From a virus, in IMG/VR virus record IMGVR_UViG_3300046028_009783, positions 1 to 56,380 of that record: a stretch of DNA of 56,380 bases. The stretch is one strand, 5' to 3'. The translations under genes were made by a program, and so were the position numbers. Positions 36,151-45,332 of this stretch are shown here, in pieces (position 1 is the stretch's first letter; each line of letters starts with the position of its first letter). The notes below the pieces were generated by a model, which saw nothing but the letters and a program-made list of their open reading frames with translations, ran no database searches and was not told where the DNA came from.

Positions 36151-36947
36151 ATTATAGTCATTAGTTGTTCTTTATAATGCATGTGACATATCCCTTCTAT
36201 TAGTAGATTTTTATGACTACAATCATGTATGACATCATCTTTAATTATTTTGAGTAAATATAAGTATTTTTCTTCAGATATCAAATGGAATTTTGATAAA
36301 TTATTTCGTTGGATACAATTTTTTAAAAAATCCTCACAACTCCATCCAGGGAGGTGTTCCCATATTTTACCATTATAATTTTCTAGGGTTTGGAGGTGAT
36401 TATAAGTTTTATCTAAATATTCTTGATTATTTAAATAATCACATTTAGAAACATTTATAAAATATAAATTAGTTTGTGGATAAAAATCTTCATTTAATAT
36501 TCTTACAAAATCAAAATTATATTTAACCATTCCCCCATAACCCACCCCATTTAAATAATAAAAATCAACTTCAGGTATTTCTTTTTCAAAAAGAATATCC
36601 ATTAATATAGTATCATTTGCAGATTTACATAACCAATCTATATTACTTTTTTTACAGAAATCAAATATTAAATTATCTAAATCTGCATAACCATGATTAT
36701 GACCCCTATTTACTTCATTATCTATTAACCTAACATTAGGAAAATACCTTTCCCACATATCAATATGTCTGTTAATTAAGTTTAAATCAAATTCCTTATA
36801 ATTAGTGGCTACAATAATATGTTTAAATTCCTTTAATACAGGTAAGTTATATATTAAATATTGCTCTAAAGTATCTATATCTTCTTGAGAAGAGATATAA
36901 CCTATGGTACCATATACTGATTTGTTGATTAATTCTTTAATAAGCAT
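36147..36947 (-). CDS. Probable glycosyltransferase-like protein
   Basis: 266 residues. YLIYNLPVLKEFKHIIVATN then RLIDNEVNRGHNHGYADLDN and WLCKSANDTILM follow the order of a GT-A donor domain (nucleotide-binding strand, N-x-G helix, acidic loop ANDT). The C-terminus (WSCEDFLKNCIQRNNL) is unassigned. Sequence is divergent from named families, so assignment rests on pattern and position in the sugar island. Confidence 0.6.
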   Translation of the reverse strand: MLIKELINKSVYGTIGYISSQEDIDTLEQYLIYNLPVLKEFKHIIVATNYKEFDLNLINRHIDMWERYFPNVRLIDNEVNRGHNHGYADLDNLIFDFCKKSNIDWLCKSANDTILMDILFEKEIPEVDFYYLNGVGYGGMVKYNFDFVRILNEDFYPQTNLYFINVSKCDYLNNQEYLDKTYNHLQTLENYNGKIWEHLPGWSCEDFLKNCIQRNNLSKFHLISEEKYLYLLKIIKDDVIHDCSHKNLLIEGICHMHYKEQLMTII

Positions 36948-37648
36948 TGTTTTAATTTATTAATATTCATAGTTGTATTTGAGGGAACATTTTTAGGTTT
37001 AAAAGCAGCATTAACATTAGGATTTGTTTTTTCAGCTAACTCATACATGGTTTTAACTTCAGTACCTACATTATATAACCCTTTAGCATCTGCTGTTATT
37101 AAAGCAATAATCCAAGTAGCTATACAGTCTACATAGTCAAAATTACCTATTTGATCTACCCAGGCTTTATCATAAGGAAAAGGTTTTGATTTATGAGTAC
37201 CTCTACAAATTAAATAATTATTTGATTTTAATTCAATGTAAGCATCAGCTAACAATTTTGTATATGAATACCAATTATTACCATGAATAGGAATATCATT
37301 CTCTGAAGCATTATTTATAGAGTTAGTATAAACATAATCAGATGATATATGTACTAATTTAATATTATGTATATTACAAAAATCAACTAGATTTGCTACT
37401 CCTTTATAATTAACATCCCAGTGGTTATTAGGGTCATTAGAATAAGTATTAGTATTTGCTATGCAATTTATTATAACATCATATTTTGTAGTAAAAACAA
37501 CCCCTTCATAACTCTCTATAAAATACTTATAAAACAATTCAGGTTGTGTAATATCAAAACCATCTTGCTTTCTAGATATCATATCCCATCCCATTATTTG
37601 ATGAATATCACTTCCTAGTAATCCATCACCTAAAATAACTACTTTCAT
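36929..37648 (-). CDS. RmlD-like NAD(P)-dependent sugar reductase
   Basis: 239 residues, an extended short-chain dehydrogenase: nucleotide-binding MKVVILGDGLLGSDI, cofactor-side VIINCIANTNT, and the catalytic pair with SSDYVYTN and YSYTK (about residues 127-131). This matches dTDP-4-dehydrorhamnose reductase-like enzymes, which finish nucleotide-sugar synthesis. In this island it could act on the product of the E1-type dehydratase or make another deoxysugar. Shorter than RmlD (about 290), so the C-terminal part is reduced. Confidence 0.82.
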   Translation of the reverse strand: MKVVILGDGLLGSDIHQIMGWDMISRKQDGFDITQPELFYKYFIESYEGVVFTTKYDVIINCIANTNTYSNDPNNHWDVNYKGVANLVDFCNIHNIKLVHISSDYVYTNSINNASENDIPIHGNNWYSYTKLLADAYIELKSNNYLICRGTHKSKPFPYDKAWVDQIGNFDYVDCIATWIIALITADAKGLYNVGTEVKTMYELAEKTNPNVNAAFKPKNVPSNTTMNINKLKQCLLKN

Positions 37649-37848
37649 TCTGGAAATATTTCAATGCAAAGAACATTTTTATCATTTATTAAAATCATTC
37701 TACCATCTTTAGTTAATAATTTAGTAAATTGACCTTGCTTTACTGTTGTTGATTCTATATTCTCAAAAGTACGTTTATCACCATATATAAAATGGATAAT
37801 TTGAGTAACGTACTTACCTTGTGATTTTATACTAGATTGTAAATCCAT
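37645..37848 (-). CDS. Unknown small protein
   Basis: 67 residues, beta-rich (GKYVTQIIHFIYGDKRTFEN, then GRMILINDKNVLCIEIFPE). It may be a small barrel. Sits between the E1-type and RmlD-like genes, overlapping the latter by 4 bases. Confidence 0.68.
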   Translation of the reverse strand: MDLQSSIKSQGKYVTQIIHFIYGDKRTFENIESTTVKQGQFTKLLTKDGRMILINDKNVLCIEIFPE

Positions 37849-37849
37849 T

Positions 37850-39139
37850 TTATTTATTAAATTTTTTAACTACTTCTTCAACATAATTAAATACTTCTTC
37901 AGTGTAATGTGGTGCAGCACCTATAAAAAATACTTTATCTAACACTTTATTAGCTTCAGGAAATTCTTTATAATCACCTAAATGTTTATAACCAGGATGC
38001 ATTAATATGTTACCGGCAAAATAATTTCTAGTTTGGATTAGATTCTCTTCTAAATGCTGAACTAGTTTATGTTTTAAACCTGGATCATCACATATAAATG
38101 GAGTTCCAAACCAATTAGTACTTGCTTTATCTAATGAATGAATAGCTCTAAGTCCTGGTATGTTATTAGTAAAGATTTTGTCTAATCTTTCTTTAGAATT
38201 TTTTCTATTGGTATCAATTTCATCTAGTTTTTCTAATTGTACTAAACCAATTGCACCTTGTAAATCTAGTGGTTTTAAATTATAACCCATGTTATCAAAG
38301 ACATATTTATGATCAATATCATTTTCATAACCTTCTAAATGTCTACCAAATCTACATCCACAACTACCTTGCTGCAGTAAATTAGCAGCACCTACACAGT
38401 AACAAGCTCTACCCCACCATGAATAACTCATGATTAACTTTTTAAGTTCCTCATCATTGGTGCAAATCATACCACCTTCACCTGTTGACATGTGATGTGA
38501 TGGATAAAATGAATTTGAATAAGCAACATAGTACTCATTTAAGTATTTATCCCCCCATTTAGAACCTAAACTATCACAATTATCACCAACTAATAATATA
38601 TTATGTTTTTGAGTTATTTCTACTAACCTATCAAAATCAGGAGCATTACCCAACACAGGTGATACAAAGATTGCTTTAGTACGAGATGTAATTTTGGCTT
38701 CAATTAAATTTAAATCAAAATTTAAAGTATCCCATTCAATATCAATGAATACAGGTTTTAATCTATTTTGATCGATTACTGATATAGTGGTTGCAAAACC
38801 CACAGGTGATACTATAATTTCATCTCCATCAGTCCAATTGAATCGTTTTTTCAAGGCAGCAATCAATACTAGGTTAGCAGATGAACCTGAATTAACCATA
38901 TGAGAGTATTTGGTTTTAAATTTTTTACCAAATTTCATTTCAAAACGATTAACTTTAGCTCCAGTTGTAACCCAAGCTCCATTTAAAAATGTATCTATAG
39001 CAGCTTCAATTTCTTTATTATCCCAATAGGGACCTGAATACCATACAGTACTTTCACCAGGTGTAAATTTCTTACTGTTAAGTAAATAAGGTGGTAAATG
39101 ATTACCTACTAGTTTTTGAATGTCTTCTAATTGAATCAT
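37850..39139 (-). CDS. PLP/iron-sulphur sugar 3-dehydratase, E1 (RfbH/DdhC) type
   Basis: 429 residues of the DegT/DnrJ/EryC1 fold. The usual catalytic lysine is replaced by histidine (SFYPSHHMSTGEGG, H215-H216), as in E1 and ColD dehydratases. Cysteines C188, C246 and C248 have the C-x57-C-x-C spacing of the [2Fe-2S] ligands of E1, with C260 or C262 as fourth ligand; GYNLKPLDLQGAIGLVQLE follows as in RfbH. E1 removes the 3-hydroxyl of CDP-4-keto-6-deoxyglucose on the way to 3,6-dideoxysugars. No E3 reductase is visible here, so a host one may serve. Confidence 0.85.
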   Translation of the reverse strand: MIQLEDIQKLVGNHLPPYLLNSKKFTPGESTVWYSGPYWDNKEIEAAIDTFLNGAWVTTGAKVNRFEMKFGKKFKTKYSHMVNSGSSANLVLIAALKKRFNWTDGDEIIVSPVGFATTISVIDQNRLKPVFIDIEWDTLNFDLNLIEAKITSRTKAIFVSPVLGNAPDFDRLVEITQKHNILLVGDNCDSLGSKWGDKYLNEYYVAYSNSFYPSHHMSTGEGGMICTNDEELKKLIMSYSWWGRACYCVGAANLLQQGSCGCRFGRHLEGYENDIDHKYVFDNMGYNLKPLDLQGAIGLVQLEKLDEIDTNRKNSKERLDKIFTNNIPGLRAIHSLDKASTNWFGTPFICDDPGLKHKLVQHLEENLIQTRNYFAGNILMHPGYKHLGDYKEFPEANKVLDKVFFIGAAPHYTEEVFNYVEEVVKKFNK

Positions 39140-40005
39140 ATTTTTGATAATATATAGTTAGCGATATTTTTTGTTGTTAAGTGATTTTTAGTATAATTAA
39201 ATAACTCGTTTAATATAAGAAAGTATTTTGTGGAATCAAAATTTTCTGCTAGATATTTTGCATCTAAGAGTAATTCTTTAGGTAAGTTAGCTAAAGTGTT
39301 TTTAGGACAATCTTCCAATCCCACAAAATATGGGACACAATTATTACCTAGTATTTCATAATGTCTCATACAATCCCATCCTGCTTTTTTCATTGTCACC
39401 CCATAAAATGACTTTTGATAGTCTTCATAATAAGGTTGTTCAGTTTTAAAAATATAAGTCTCAGGTTGGCCTGGAATGCAAGTAGCATATTCTTGGGTTT
39501 TAGGAGTAGTTGTATCTGATAGTTTACAAGTTGGTATTCCAAATGTTATAGGTAATAGGTTAGGATGATCTGTGATTAATTCCCTTTTAAAATACAAATG
39601 TTTCTCATATAGGGGATCTAAATCAGATTCATCATTACCATCAATTAAAATTACTTTATTGGGTGGGTAGTATTTAGAGACTAAATCATAATAATTTTTG
39701 CAACGTTTAATAGCACCATAAATTATTAAATCATAGTATTGATCCTTAATTTTTTCTTCAATATTAGTTCTATCTATATTGTTATCCCCAATTAGCCAAA
39801 AAGCAGTCATACCACCCCATAAGTGTTGAGGATTAATAGTATTTTCATATTCTTTATAGAGTGATACAATTTGAGTACTATCAACAACATCATCACCAAA
39901 TAATTCTCTTAAACCATAGAATACAAGATCGTTTTGATAGTCATTTATAAATCCCCCACTGGCTTTTGCTATGTCAATGTGATTGGTTATATAGAGTATT
40001 TTCAT
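39136..40005 (-). CDS. Probable glycosyltransferase (exostosin-like)
   Basis: 289 residues. MKILYITNHIDIAKASGGFI and the C-terminal SFYGVTMKKAGWDCMRHYEI followed by NCVPYFVGLEDCP resemble GT-B / exostosin-like proteins, where a G-W-x-x-x-R-x-Y-E loop binds the nucleotide. Part of the overlapping run of sugar genes (4-base overlaps). Donor and acceptor unknown. Confidence 0.65.
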   Translation of the reverse strand: MKILYITNHIDIAKASGGFINDYQNDLVFYGLRELFGDDVVDSTQIVSLYKEYENTINPQHLWGGMTAFWLIGDNNIDRTNIEEKIKDQYYDLIIYGAIKRCKNYYDLVSKYYPPNKVILIDGNDESDLDPLYEKHLYFKRELITDHPNLLPITFGIPTCKLSDTTTPKTQEYATCIPGQPETYIFKTEQPYYEDYQKSFYGVTMKKAGWDCMRHYEILGNNCVPYFVGLEDCPKNTLANLPKELLLDAKYLAENFDSTKYFLILNELFNYTKNHLTTKNIANYILSKI

Positions 40006-40922
40006 TTTAAAAATACATTATTAAATTGTTTCATTACTTTTTTAGGAGTAAATTCTTGATAACAATTCCATTCTTTTTGGGTAATATCATTATGAGTTAT
40101 ACCATCTAATATACTATATAATTCATTATAATTTGAATAATAAATACCTTTATCTTGAAGTATTTCAATATGATTTCGTTCTGGGGATAATTTGTAAGTT
40201 ATGATAGGTTTGTTTTTTGATGAGAACTCAGCTATAGCTAACCCAAAAGTTTCACCTCTTTCTCGGGCATGAATCATAATATCACAAGTATTTATAAAAG
40301 CTGCTTTCTGCTCTTGATTGATTGTTCCTTCAATAAAAATAATATTAGGCACATCACAAAATGAATCTTGATTCATAAATAAAAATATAATATCATCTCG
40401 TTTATGGGCAATATTAATTACTGCTTGTTTTGCAAATGGAATTTCAAAATTATTACCCCCATACCAACCTACTACTAATTGATCCTTTATATTTAAAAAT
40501 TCTTTAAAATTTTCTTTAATTTCAGGTAAATTTATCATATGAGGGACATAGGGTTGACCTTTCCCATGAGACTCAGCCAACCATTTAGAGATATATGCAT
40601 AGACATCTCCATGTGGATTATGGGAAGGGAAAACAGCATGAACTAAATTTTTAGCATTTGGATGAAAATTTCCATCATTAAATCCATATTTTAAAGAATA
40701 AAAATAATCACCTTGAATTTTTTGAATATCTAAAAATGAGTTTAGTATATGAGTTTCAAAACGTTTATTAAATTTTTTATAACTTTTTAACTCTGCTGTA
40801 TTTAAAGAAACAATAATTGATTTATTCCCTAATATGGTTTCATTATAATGAGTATAATCATATGTTGCTATACTAGTACCCCTTTCATTTAAGTTAGGGT
40901 CAAAAAATATTATTTCTTTCAT
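40002..40922 (-). CDS. GT-B glycosyltransferase
   Basis: 306 residues. The C-terminal half shows the GT4-type nucleotide-binding domain: LVVGWYGGNN near residue 145, then IIFIEGTINQEQKAAFINTC, DIMIHARERGETFGLAIAEF with the E-x7-E catalytic pattern. Probably acts on a surface polysaccharide or virion glycan. Overlaps neighbours by 4 bases. Confidence 0.85.
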   Translation of the reverse strand: MKEIIFFDPNLNERGTSIATYDYTHYNETILGNKSIIVSLNTAELKSYKKFNKRFETHILNSFLDIQKIQGDYFYSLKYGFNDGNFHPNAKNLVHAVFPSHNPHGDVYAYISKWLAESHGKGQPYVPHMINLPEIKENFKEFLNIKDQLVVGWYGGNNFEIPFAKQAVINIAHKRDDIIFLFMNQDSFCDVPNIIFIEGTINQEQKAAFINTCDIMIHARERGETFGLAIAEFSSKNKPIITYKLSPERNHIEILQDKGIYYSNYNELYSILDGITHNDITQKEWNCYQEFTPKKVMKQFNNVFLK

Positions 40923-41653
40923 ACTTCAACTAATGGTAAAATATCTTTTAAAATTTCAATTTTATCTATATTATTAATGGTACAAATATGATCACAGGGA
41001 TATTCATTGTTTATTTTAAACATTCTGTAACCTAGTGATTTAATATAATCTATTAATTGAACCTCAGTAATATCAAATTTAGCTAATTGATGAGGTTCTA
41101 TTTCAATAAACAAATCGGGTTGATTGGTATTAAGTAATTTTTCAGCACCTTTAAGAGTAAATAATTCATACCCTTGAACATCCATTTTAATAAAATTTAC
41201 TTTATCAAATTCAAAATCATCTAAAGCATAAACATTTACTTCTTCACCTCCTTCTCCAATAGAAGTATCTCCTATATTTACCCAAGAATCTTCATAATTT
41301 ACGGGCCTCATTGTAGTCTTTGTTTGAGAACCATCTCCTAAAGCTACTTGATAAGTTAAAGAATTAAAGATATTATTTAAAATAAGATTTCCATTTAATT
41401 GTTGTTGGATAATCCTTTGTGGCTCAAATGCTACTAATAAACCTTGATTATTAAGTCTTTTTCCCATAAGAACAGCATTATAACCAAAATTTGCCCCACA
41501 ATCCACAACGGTATCTCCAGGAGAAATAAAATGTTCAATAACAGTTTTAAAATGTGGTTCCCAAAGTTTATCTTGTTTAATATGTTGAGATATAGCATCA
41601 TTTGGGAAAATAATAAAATCACCATCAGGATTGGAAAATATTTCTGATATCAT
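40919..41653 (-). CDS. FkbM-family methyltransferase
   Basis: 244 residues with SAM-binding motifs in order: GDTVVDCGANFGYNAVLMG (about residues 50-68), VAFEPQR, and the FkbM-specific VNFIKMDVQGYELFTLKGAE (about 157-176). Enzymes of this family O-methylate sugars or other small hydroxyls, so it probably caps or decorates the glycan made by the neighbours. Overlaps both neighbours by 4 bases. Confidence 0.88.
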   Translation of the reverse strand: MISEIFSNPDGDFIIFPNDAISQHIKQDKLWEPHFKTVIEHFISPGDTVVDCGANFGYNAVLMGKRLNNQGLLVAFEPQRIIQQQLNGNLILNNIFNSLTYQVALGDGSQTKTTMRPVNYEDSWVNIGDTSIGEGGEEVNVYALDDFEFDKVNFIKMDVQGYELFTLKGAEKLLNTNQPDLFIEIEPHQLAKFDITEVQLIDYIKSLGYRMFKINNEYPCDHICTINNIDKIEILKDILPLVEV

Positions 41654-42267
41654 AATAAATCGTATAAATTATTTTGTCTTTCTTGCCTTTCGATTTGTTT
41701 TGGGTGATATAAACAATAATCTTCCTCCAAGGGTAAAGTAGCCCAAGTATTATGACCCATTAATACCTCATGTACTTTATTGCCCCAATTAATTTTTGGT
41801 GAGTTTTGAAGTATACGAGGTTGTAAATCAGGGAAATTAACCCATCCTTTCTCATTTACATTCCATCTCCATTTATTGATATGTTCTTGAGTTAATCCTT
41901 CTACAGTATTAATTCTAGGGAGTAAAAATACATCAATAGTTGGATTATCTTGTAAAATTAAGTGTAAATTTTGTAGAAACTCAATTTTAATATACTCATC
42001 TGCATCTAATTGCATTATCCATTCTCCAGTACAATGTTTTTTAAGGTTGTTTTTAAATGCTGAGAAATTACCTTTTAATGGAAATTCTATAACACTTATT
42101 CTACCATAAAATTGATCTAGTACTTGATATACTTCAGGTGTAGTATTACCTTGATCACATTGAACTACTATTTCATCCTCGTCTCTTTTATTAGTGACGA
42201 GAATGCTTAGTAATCTCATTAATTCTTCATGTTCATTACATGTAGGTATAGCGTAAGAAATTCTCAT
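41650..42267 (-). CDS. Family 2 glycosyltransferase
   Basis: 205 residues from the ATG at 42267 (MRISYAIPTCNEHEE). I prefer this to the ATG at 42315 because it lies 1 base after the upstream stop and starts at the conserved first strand of GT-A enzymes. WIMQLDADEYIKIEFLQN (D-x-D motif) binds the metal and the donor. Short for a GT2, catalytic domain only. Confidence 0.85.
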   Translation of the reverse strand: MRISYAIPTCNEHEELMRLLSILVTNKRDEDEIVVQCDQGNTTPEVYQVLDQFYGRISVIEFPLKGNFSAFKNNLKKHCTGEWIMQLDADEYIKIEFLQNLHLILQDNPTIDVFLLPRINTVEGLTQEHINKWRWNVNEKGWVNFPDLQPRILQNSPKINWGNKVHEVLMGHNTWATLPLEEDYCLYHPKQIERQERQNNLYDLL

Positions 42268-42268
42268 A

Positions 42269-42724
42269 TTATTCTGAAAAGAAAGAAATATAGTCGAGTG
42301 CTTCAATAAAGTCACTTTGTGAGTAATTCTTCAAAGATTTAATATCAGTTTTATGGGTATAATATTCTTCAGTACCAGGTATTTTAAATTTACCTTTTTC
42401 TTCTTCGTTTACTTCGATTGCTTTTACACCTGCCCACTGCCAATCATATTTGTTTTTACCATTGGCAAATACCGTTCCTTTATCCTGAATATTAATAGTA
42501 ATTGGGTACCATACTCGTTTTTCTGAGTCAGTATTTTTGAGATCTTTGTAGAGTTCAGGTAAAGTTTCTTCGTATGTTTCAAAATCAAATTCACCTTCTT
42601 TCATTAGATCATTTGTTTGAAATCCACATCCAAAACAAAAATAATTGTTTTTTATTTCGTTTACAGGAGTGACATAACATGCGTCCGAAGAACATTTTGG
42701 ACAAATATCTAATTTATCTTTCAT
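42269..42724 (-). CDS. Zinc-ribbon protein, unknown
   Basis: 151 residues. A zinc ribbon (CPKCSSDACY...CFGCGF, residues 8-34) is followed by an alpha/beta domain with YDWQWAGVKAIEVNEEEKG. I associate this layout with a conserved hypothetical of marine T4-like phages; its position in the sugar island next to structural-type genes suggests it is not a sugar enzyme. Role unknown. Confidence 0.7.
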   Translation of the reverse strand: MKDKLDICPKCSSDACYVTPVNEIKNNYFCFGCGFQTNDLMKEGEFDFETYEETLPELYKDLKNTDSEKRVWYPITINIQDKGTVFANGKNKYDWQWAGVKAIEVNEEEKGKFKIPGTEEYYTHKTDIKSLKNYSQSDFIEALDYISFFSE

Positions 42725-42728
42725 TTTA

Positions 42729-43271
42729 TTATATTTTTTTAGTTATGTACCAAGCACTATCATCTTCAGAGTACCCTTTATTAAATTCAAACTCACTACT
42801 ATTTAATTTTCTAAACATGTTTTGAAAATAACTTAATCTATCATCTTCAAGACCGTCTCCATCATAGGGTTCAAATTTTATACCCTCACTATCAGTACTA
42901 TTTAAAAAAGGAATTATCTCATTATTCATTACTTTCTGTAAAAATATTGCTTTAGGTAATCGATTTGGATCATTATCATCCCACTTAAACTGCTCTTCAG
43001 GAGTAGGTGCATTTAGATTTCCAAATTTTAATTCCCAAAAATTATCACTTGGATCATACACTAACCTAACTTCAAAAGGAGAACTATCGTTAGTTCCTTT
43101 AAATTCTTTTGGTTTGAATATTATAATATTACCTTGGTTTAATTTTCTTACCCCCCATTGAGATATTTCAGTAAGAAGGTATTGTTTTGTAGCTTCTTTC
43201 TTTTTTGTTAAGTTTGAATATTTACCTAATGCCTGGTAAACCTCAGTTGCTAGTATTGTTAAGGATCTCAT
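42729..43271 (-). CDS. Unknown protein
   Basis: 180 residues, with NLTKKKEATKQYLLTEISQW, VRLVYDPSDNFWELKFGNLN and FRKLNSSEFEFNKGYSEDD. Alpha/beta without a known motif. Located between the zinc-ribbon and glycosyltransferase genes, 4 and 1 bases away. Confidence 0.7.
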   Translation of the reverse strand: MRSLTILATEVYQALGKYSNLTKKKEATKQYLLTEISQWGVRKLNQGNIIIFKPKEFKGTNDSSPFEVRLVYDPSDNFWELKFGNLNAPTPEEQFKWDDNDPNRLPKAIFLQKVMNNEIIPFLNSTDSEGIKFEPYDGDGLEDDRLSYFQNMFRKLNSSEFEFNKGYSEDDSAWYITKKI

Positions 43272-44579
43272 TTATTCTATTTTTTTTAAAGTAGGTAACT
43301 CAATTTTTTTTAGTTGAGGTAATTTTAATTGTACTTGTTTTGGAAATTCAGGTACATTAGTAGTTAATATTGTATCTAGTTTTTTTTGCATCTTTTCAAA
43401 TGAGAAATTAGTTTTACAATAATGAGCTAAACGTTTACCATTATCTTGATATTTTTTATAATTTTCAAAATAATCTTTTAATAACCCTCCAGCAAATCCA
43501 TAATCTACAGTAAACCATTGAGACCCTTCAATTAACATATCAGGTACTTGAGCAGATGGATGAATATTAGTTAAAGTACCAGGTATTAATGAAGTGAATT
43601 CAGGATTTAAAAAATCTAAATGACCACTCCAATTTGAAGCAATAACAGGTTTTTTAGTTTGAGTAAATTCAAGTAATGGTCTACCAAATCCTTCACCTTT
43701 AGTGAAACTAACCATTGCTTTAATTTTAGAATGGTTATATAGTTGATTCATTTCATCATCTGAAATTTCACCGTGAAATAAGTAGATGTTAGGTAAGTTT
43801 TTAGTAGGCATAGATTGTCTTATAGTATCTATTTTTTTCAAGATATTATCTCTATCTACAATACTAGTAGGGCCTGACATAGTTTTTAATATAAGAGCAG
43901 GTTTCTTAGATTTGTTTTTAAATGCTTCTAAAAACATTCTAACTAAACCACCTACATCTTTTCTGTCTTGACCCCAATCTCCTTGCAACCAATGACCAGC
44001 AAATAGAAAAGCAAAATCTTCTTTTACATTATCTAGAGCATTTTTAATCTCAGAATCTTTAGGTAAAGGTGATTGAAAGTATTTAGTAATATCTACTCCT
44101 TCAAATAATACTTCAATAGGAGCAGTTAATTCTACTGTACCAACAACTTGTTTAGTTTTTTCGTCTTGTTTTTGAAATTTACTTTCTTGAAATACTTTTT
44201 TAGCATGTTCTGAAGATACTAAATTTAAACTCATTCTGTTCATACCTTCAATCCATTGTGGAGCACAGATTGTAGTTTCAATACCTGCAGTAATCCCAAT
44301 ATTATATTTTCCAACTGTTTGAAATTCATTAGGTACTGTAATTTGAGCCCAAATATCAGGTTGTTGAGTCATTTGACCTTGTATAATATGAGGTTGTAAG
44401 AATCCCCATTCTTCTTGATGATGTTCAATAAATCCCCAAGGTGTATTTCCCCAACGTTGTGGTAATATTTTAACATCGTACTTATCAAGATTAATTAACG
44501 CTTTAACTAAATCACGTGAGCGTGCTCCATAGCCAGCATAGCAATCTATGGGGCATGATATAACGAAAGTATTTTTCAT
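43272..44579 (-). CDS. Family 4 glycosyltransferase
   Basis: 435 residues, GT-B. The N-terminal domain begins FVISCPIDCYAGYGARSRDL, and the C-terminal donor domain has FAFLFAGHWLQGD, IYLFHGEISDDEMNQLYNHS and MVSFTKGEGFGRPLLEFTQT with the catalytic E-x7-E spacing. Resembles phage GT4 enzymes of marine and freshwater T4-like phages. Probably builds a surface or virion glycan. Confidence 0.88.
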   Translation of the reverse strand: MKNTFVISCPIDCYAGYGARSRDLVKALINLDKYDVKILPQRWGNTPWGFIEHHQEEWGFLQPHIIQGQMTQQPDIWAQITVPNEFQTVGKYNIGITAGIETTICAPQWIEGMNRMSLNLVSSEHAKKVFQESKFQKQDEKTKQVVGTVELTAPIEVLFEGVDITKYFQSPLPKDSEIKNALDNVKEDFAFLFAGHWLQGDWGQDRKDVGGLVRMFLEAFKNKSKKPALILKTMSGPTSIVDRDNILKKIDTIRQSMPTKNLPNIYLFHGEISDDEMNQLYNHSKIKAMVSFTKGEGFGRPLLEFTQTKKPVIASNWSGHLDFLNPEFTSLIPGTLTNIHPSAQVPDMLIEGSQWFTVDYGFAGGLLKDYFENYKKYQDNGKRLAHYCKTNFSFEKMQKKLDTILTTNVPEFPKQVQLKLPQLKKIELPTLKKIE

Positions 44580-44602
44580 TTATTTTTTATTTAATATAAT
44601 AA

Positions 44603-45274
44603 TTATTTTTTGTATTTCCAAATAAAACCTGCAGCAGTTTTTGATCTACCTTTTAAAGCTGATTTTATATCTCCTCCTATTTGTTTTTGAGCTTCTGATA
44701 TACTAGACCATTCTTTAATAAAGTTCTCATGTTTATCAAATTGGAGTATAGTTTTATTAAGTCCCCTATCCCAAGTGATTTCTCGACCTTTTAATGCTTT
44801 ACTTCTATTAATACTTTTAACTTTAGTAGTCCCATTTTTAATTCTAGTATCCCATATTTTTTGCCCTATCTTAGATTTTTCTTCTTGGGTTTTATCTTCC
44901 CAAATCCCTAACATAACTTTACTCTTTTTTAAACAAGTTTCAATTGAATGTTTTTTACCTGCTAAAAATTGAGAATATTCAGTTTTAAGTCTTTCATAAA
45001 CTCTAGAACCTATAACATAATGATTTTCTTTAATTCTTTGTTTACCAATAGACATTAAAAACAAAGCATGTTTTAGTTTGTTTTCTTTAGGATGAATCTC
45101 ACAAAGTAACATATGACATAAGAAATGTTCTCTTGCTGTTAATTCTACTAGGTTTTCTTTATCATTACTTCCTCCTAGACATTTAGGGATAATATGATGT
45201 TTTTCAGTATAGCCTTCTAAGGTTCTACTTTGAGCCCTTTCTATTAATTGGTTGTAAATTCTTGTATATTCCAT
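44603..45274 (-). CDS. HNH homing endonuclease with NUMOD-type tail
   Basis: 223 residues. HHIIPKCLGGSNDKENLVEL then TAREHFLCHMLL (residues 26-56) is an HNH core with the N-x-L-T-x-x-H helix of phage homing enzymes. The middle is basic (IGQKIWDTRIKNGTTKVK) and the C-terminus (ILQFDKHENFIKEWSSISEA) is a NUMOD1-like DNA-binding module, as in many free-standing homing endonucleases. It lies between two glycosyltransferase genes and is preceded by a hairpin holding a late-type motif. Confidence 0.87.
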   Translation of the reverse strand: MEYTRIYNQLIERAQSRTLEGYTEKHHIIPKCLGGSNDKENLVELTAREHFLCHMLLCEIHPKENKLKHALFLMSIGKQRIKENHYVIGSRVYERLKTEYSQFLAGKKHSIETCLKKSKVMLGIWEDKTQEEKSKIGQKIWDTRIKNGTTKVKSINRSKALKGREITWDRGLNKTILQFDKHENFIKEWSSISEAQKQIGGDIKSALKGRSKTAAGFIWKYKK

Positions 45275-45275
45275 T

Positions 45276-45309
45276 AGGCACGTATTTATGATAATAAATA
45301 TATGTGCCC
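45276..45309 (-). promoter_or_regulatory. Hairpin with embedded late-type motif before the HNH gene
   Basis: GGGCAC...GTGCCT outer arms and TATTTAT-TATC-ATAAATA inner arms form a long hairpin that ends 1 base before the ATG at 45274 (minus strand). The late-type motif ATATATTTATTA lies within it, so transcripts started at the motif would lack the 5' arm. Confidence 0.55.
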
Positions 45310-45332
45310 AACGGAAAACTCAATATTATTTA

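Noticed and set aside
41434-41647. Frames on both strands inside the FkbM gene
   Set aside because: They overlap conserved SAM-binding motifs of the real gene and lack start context.
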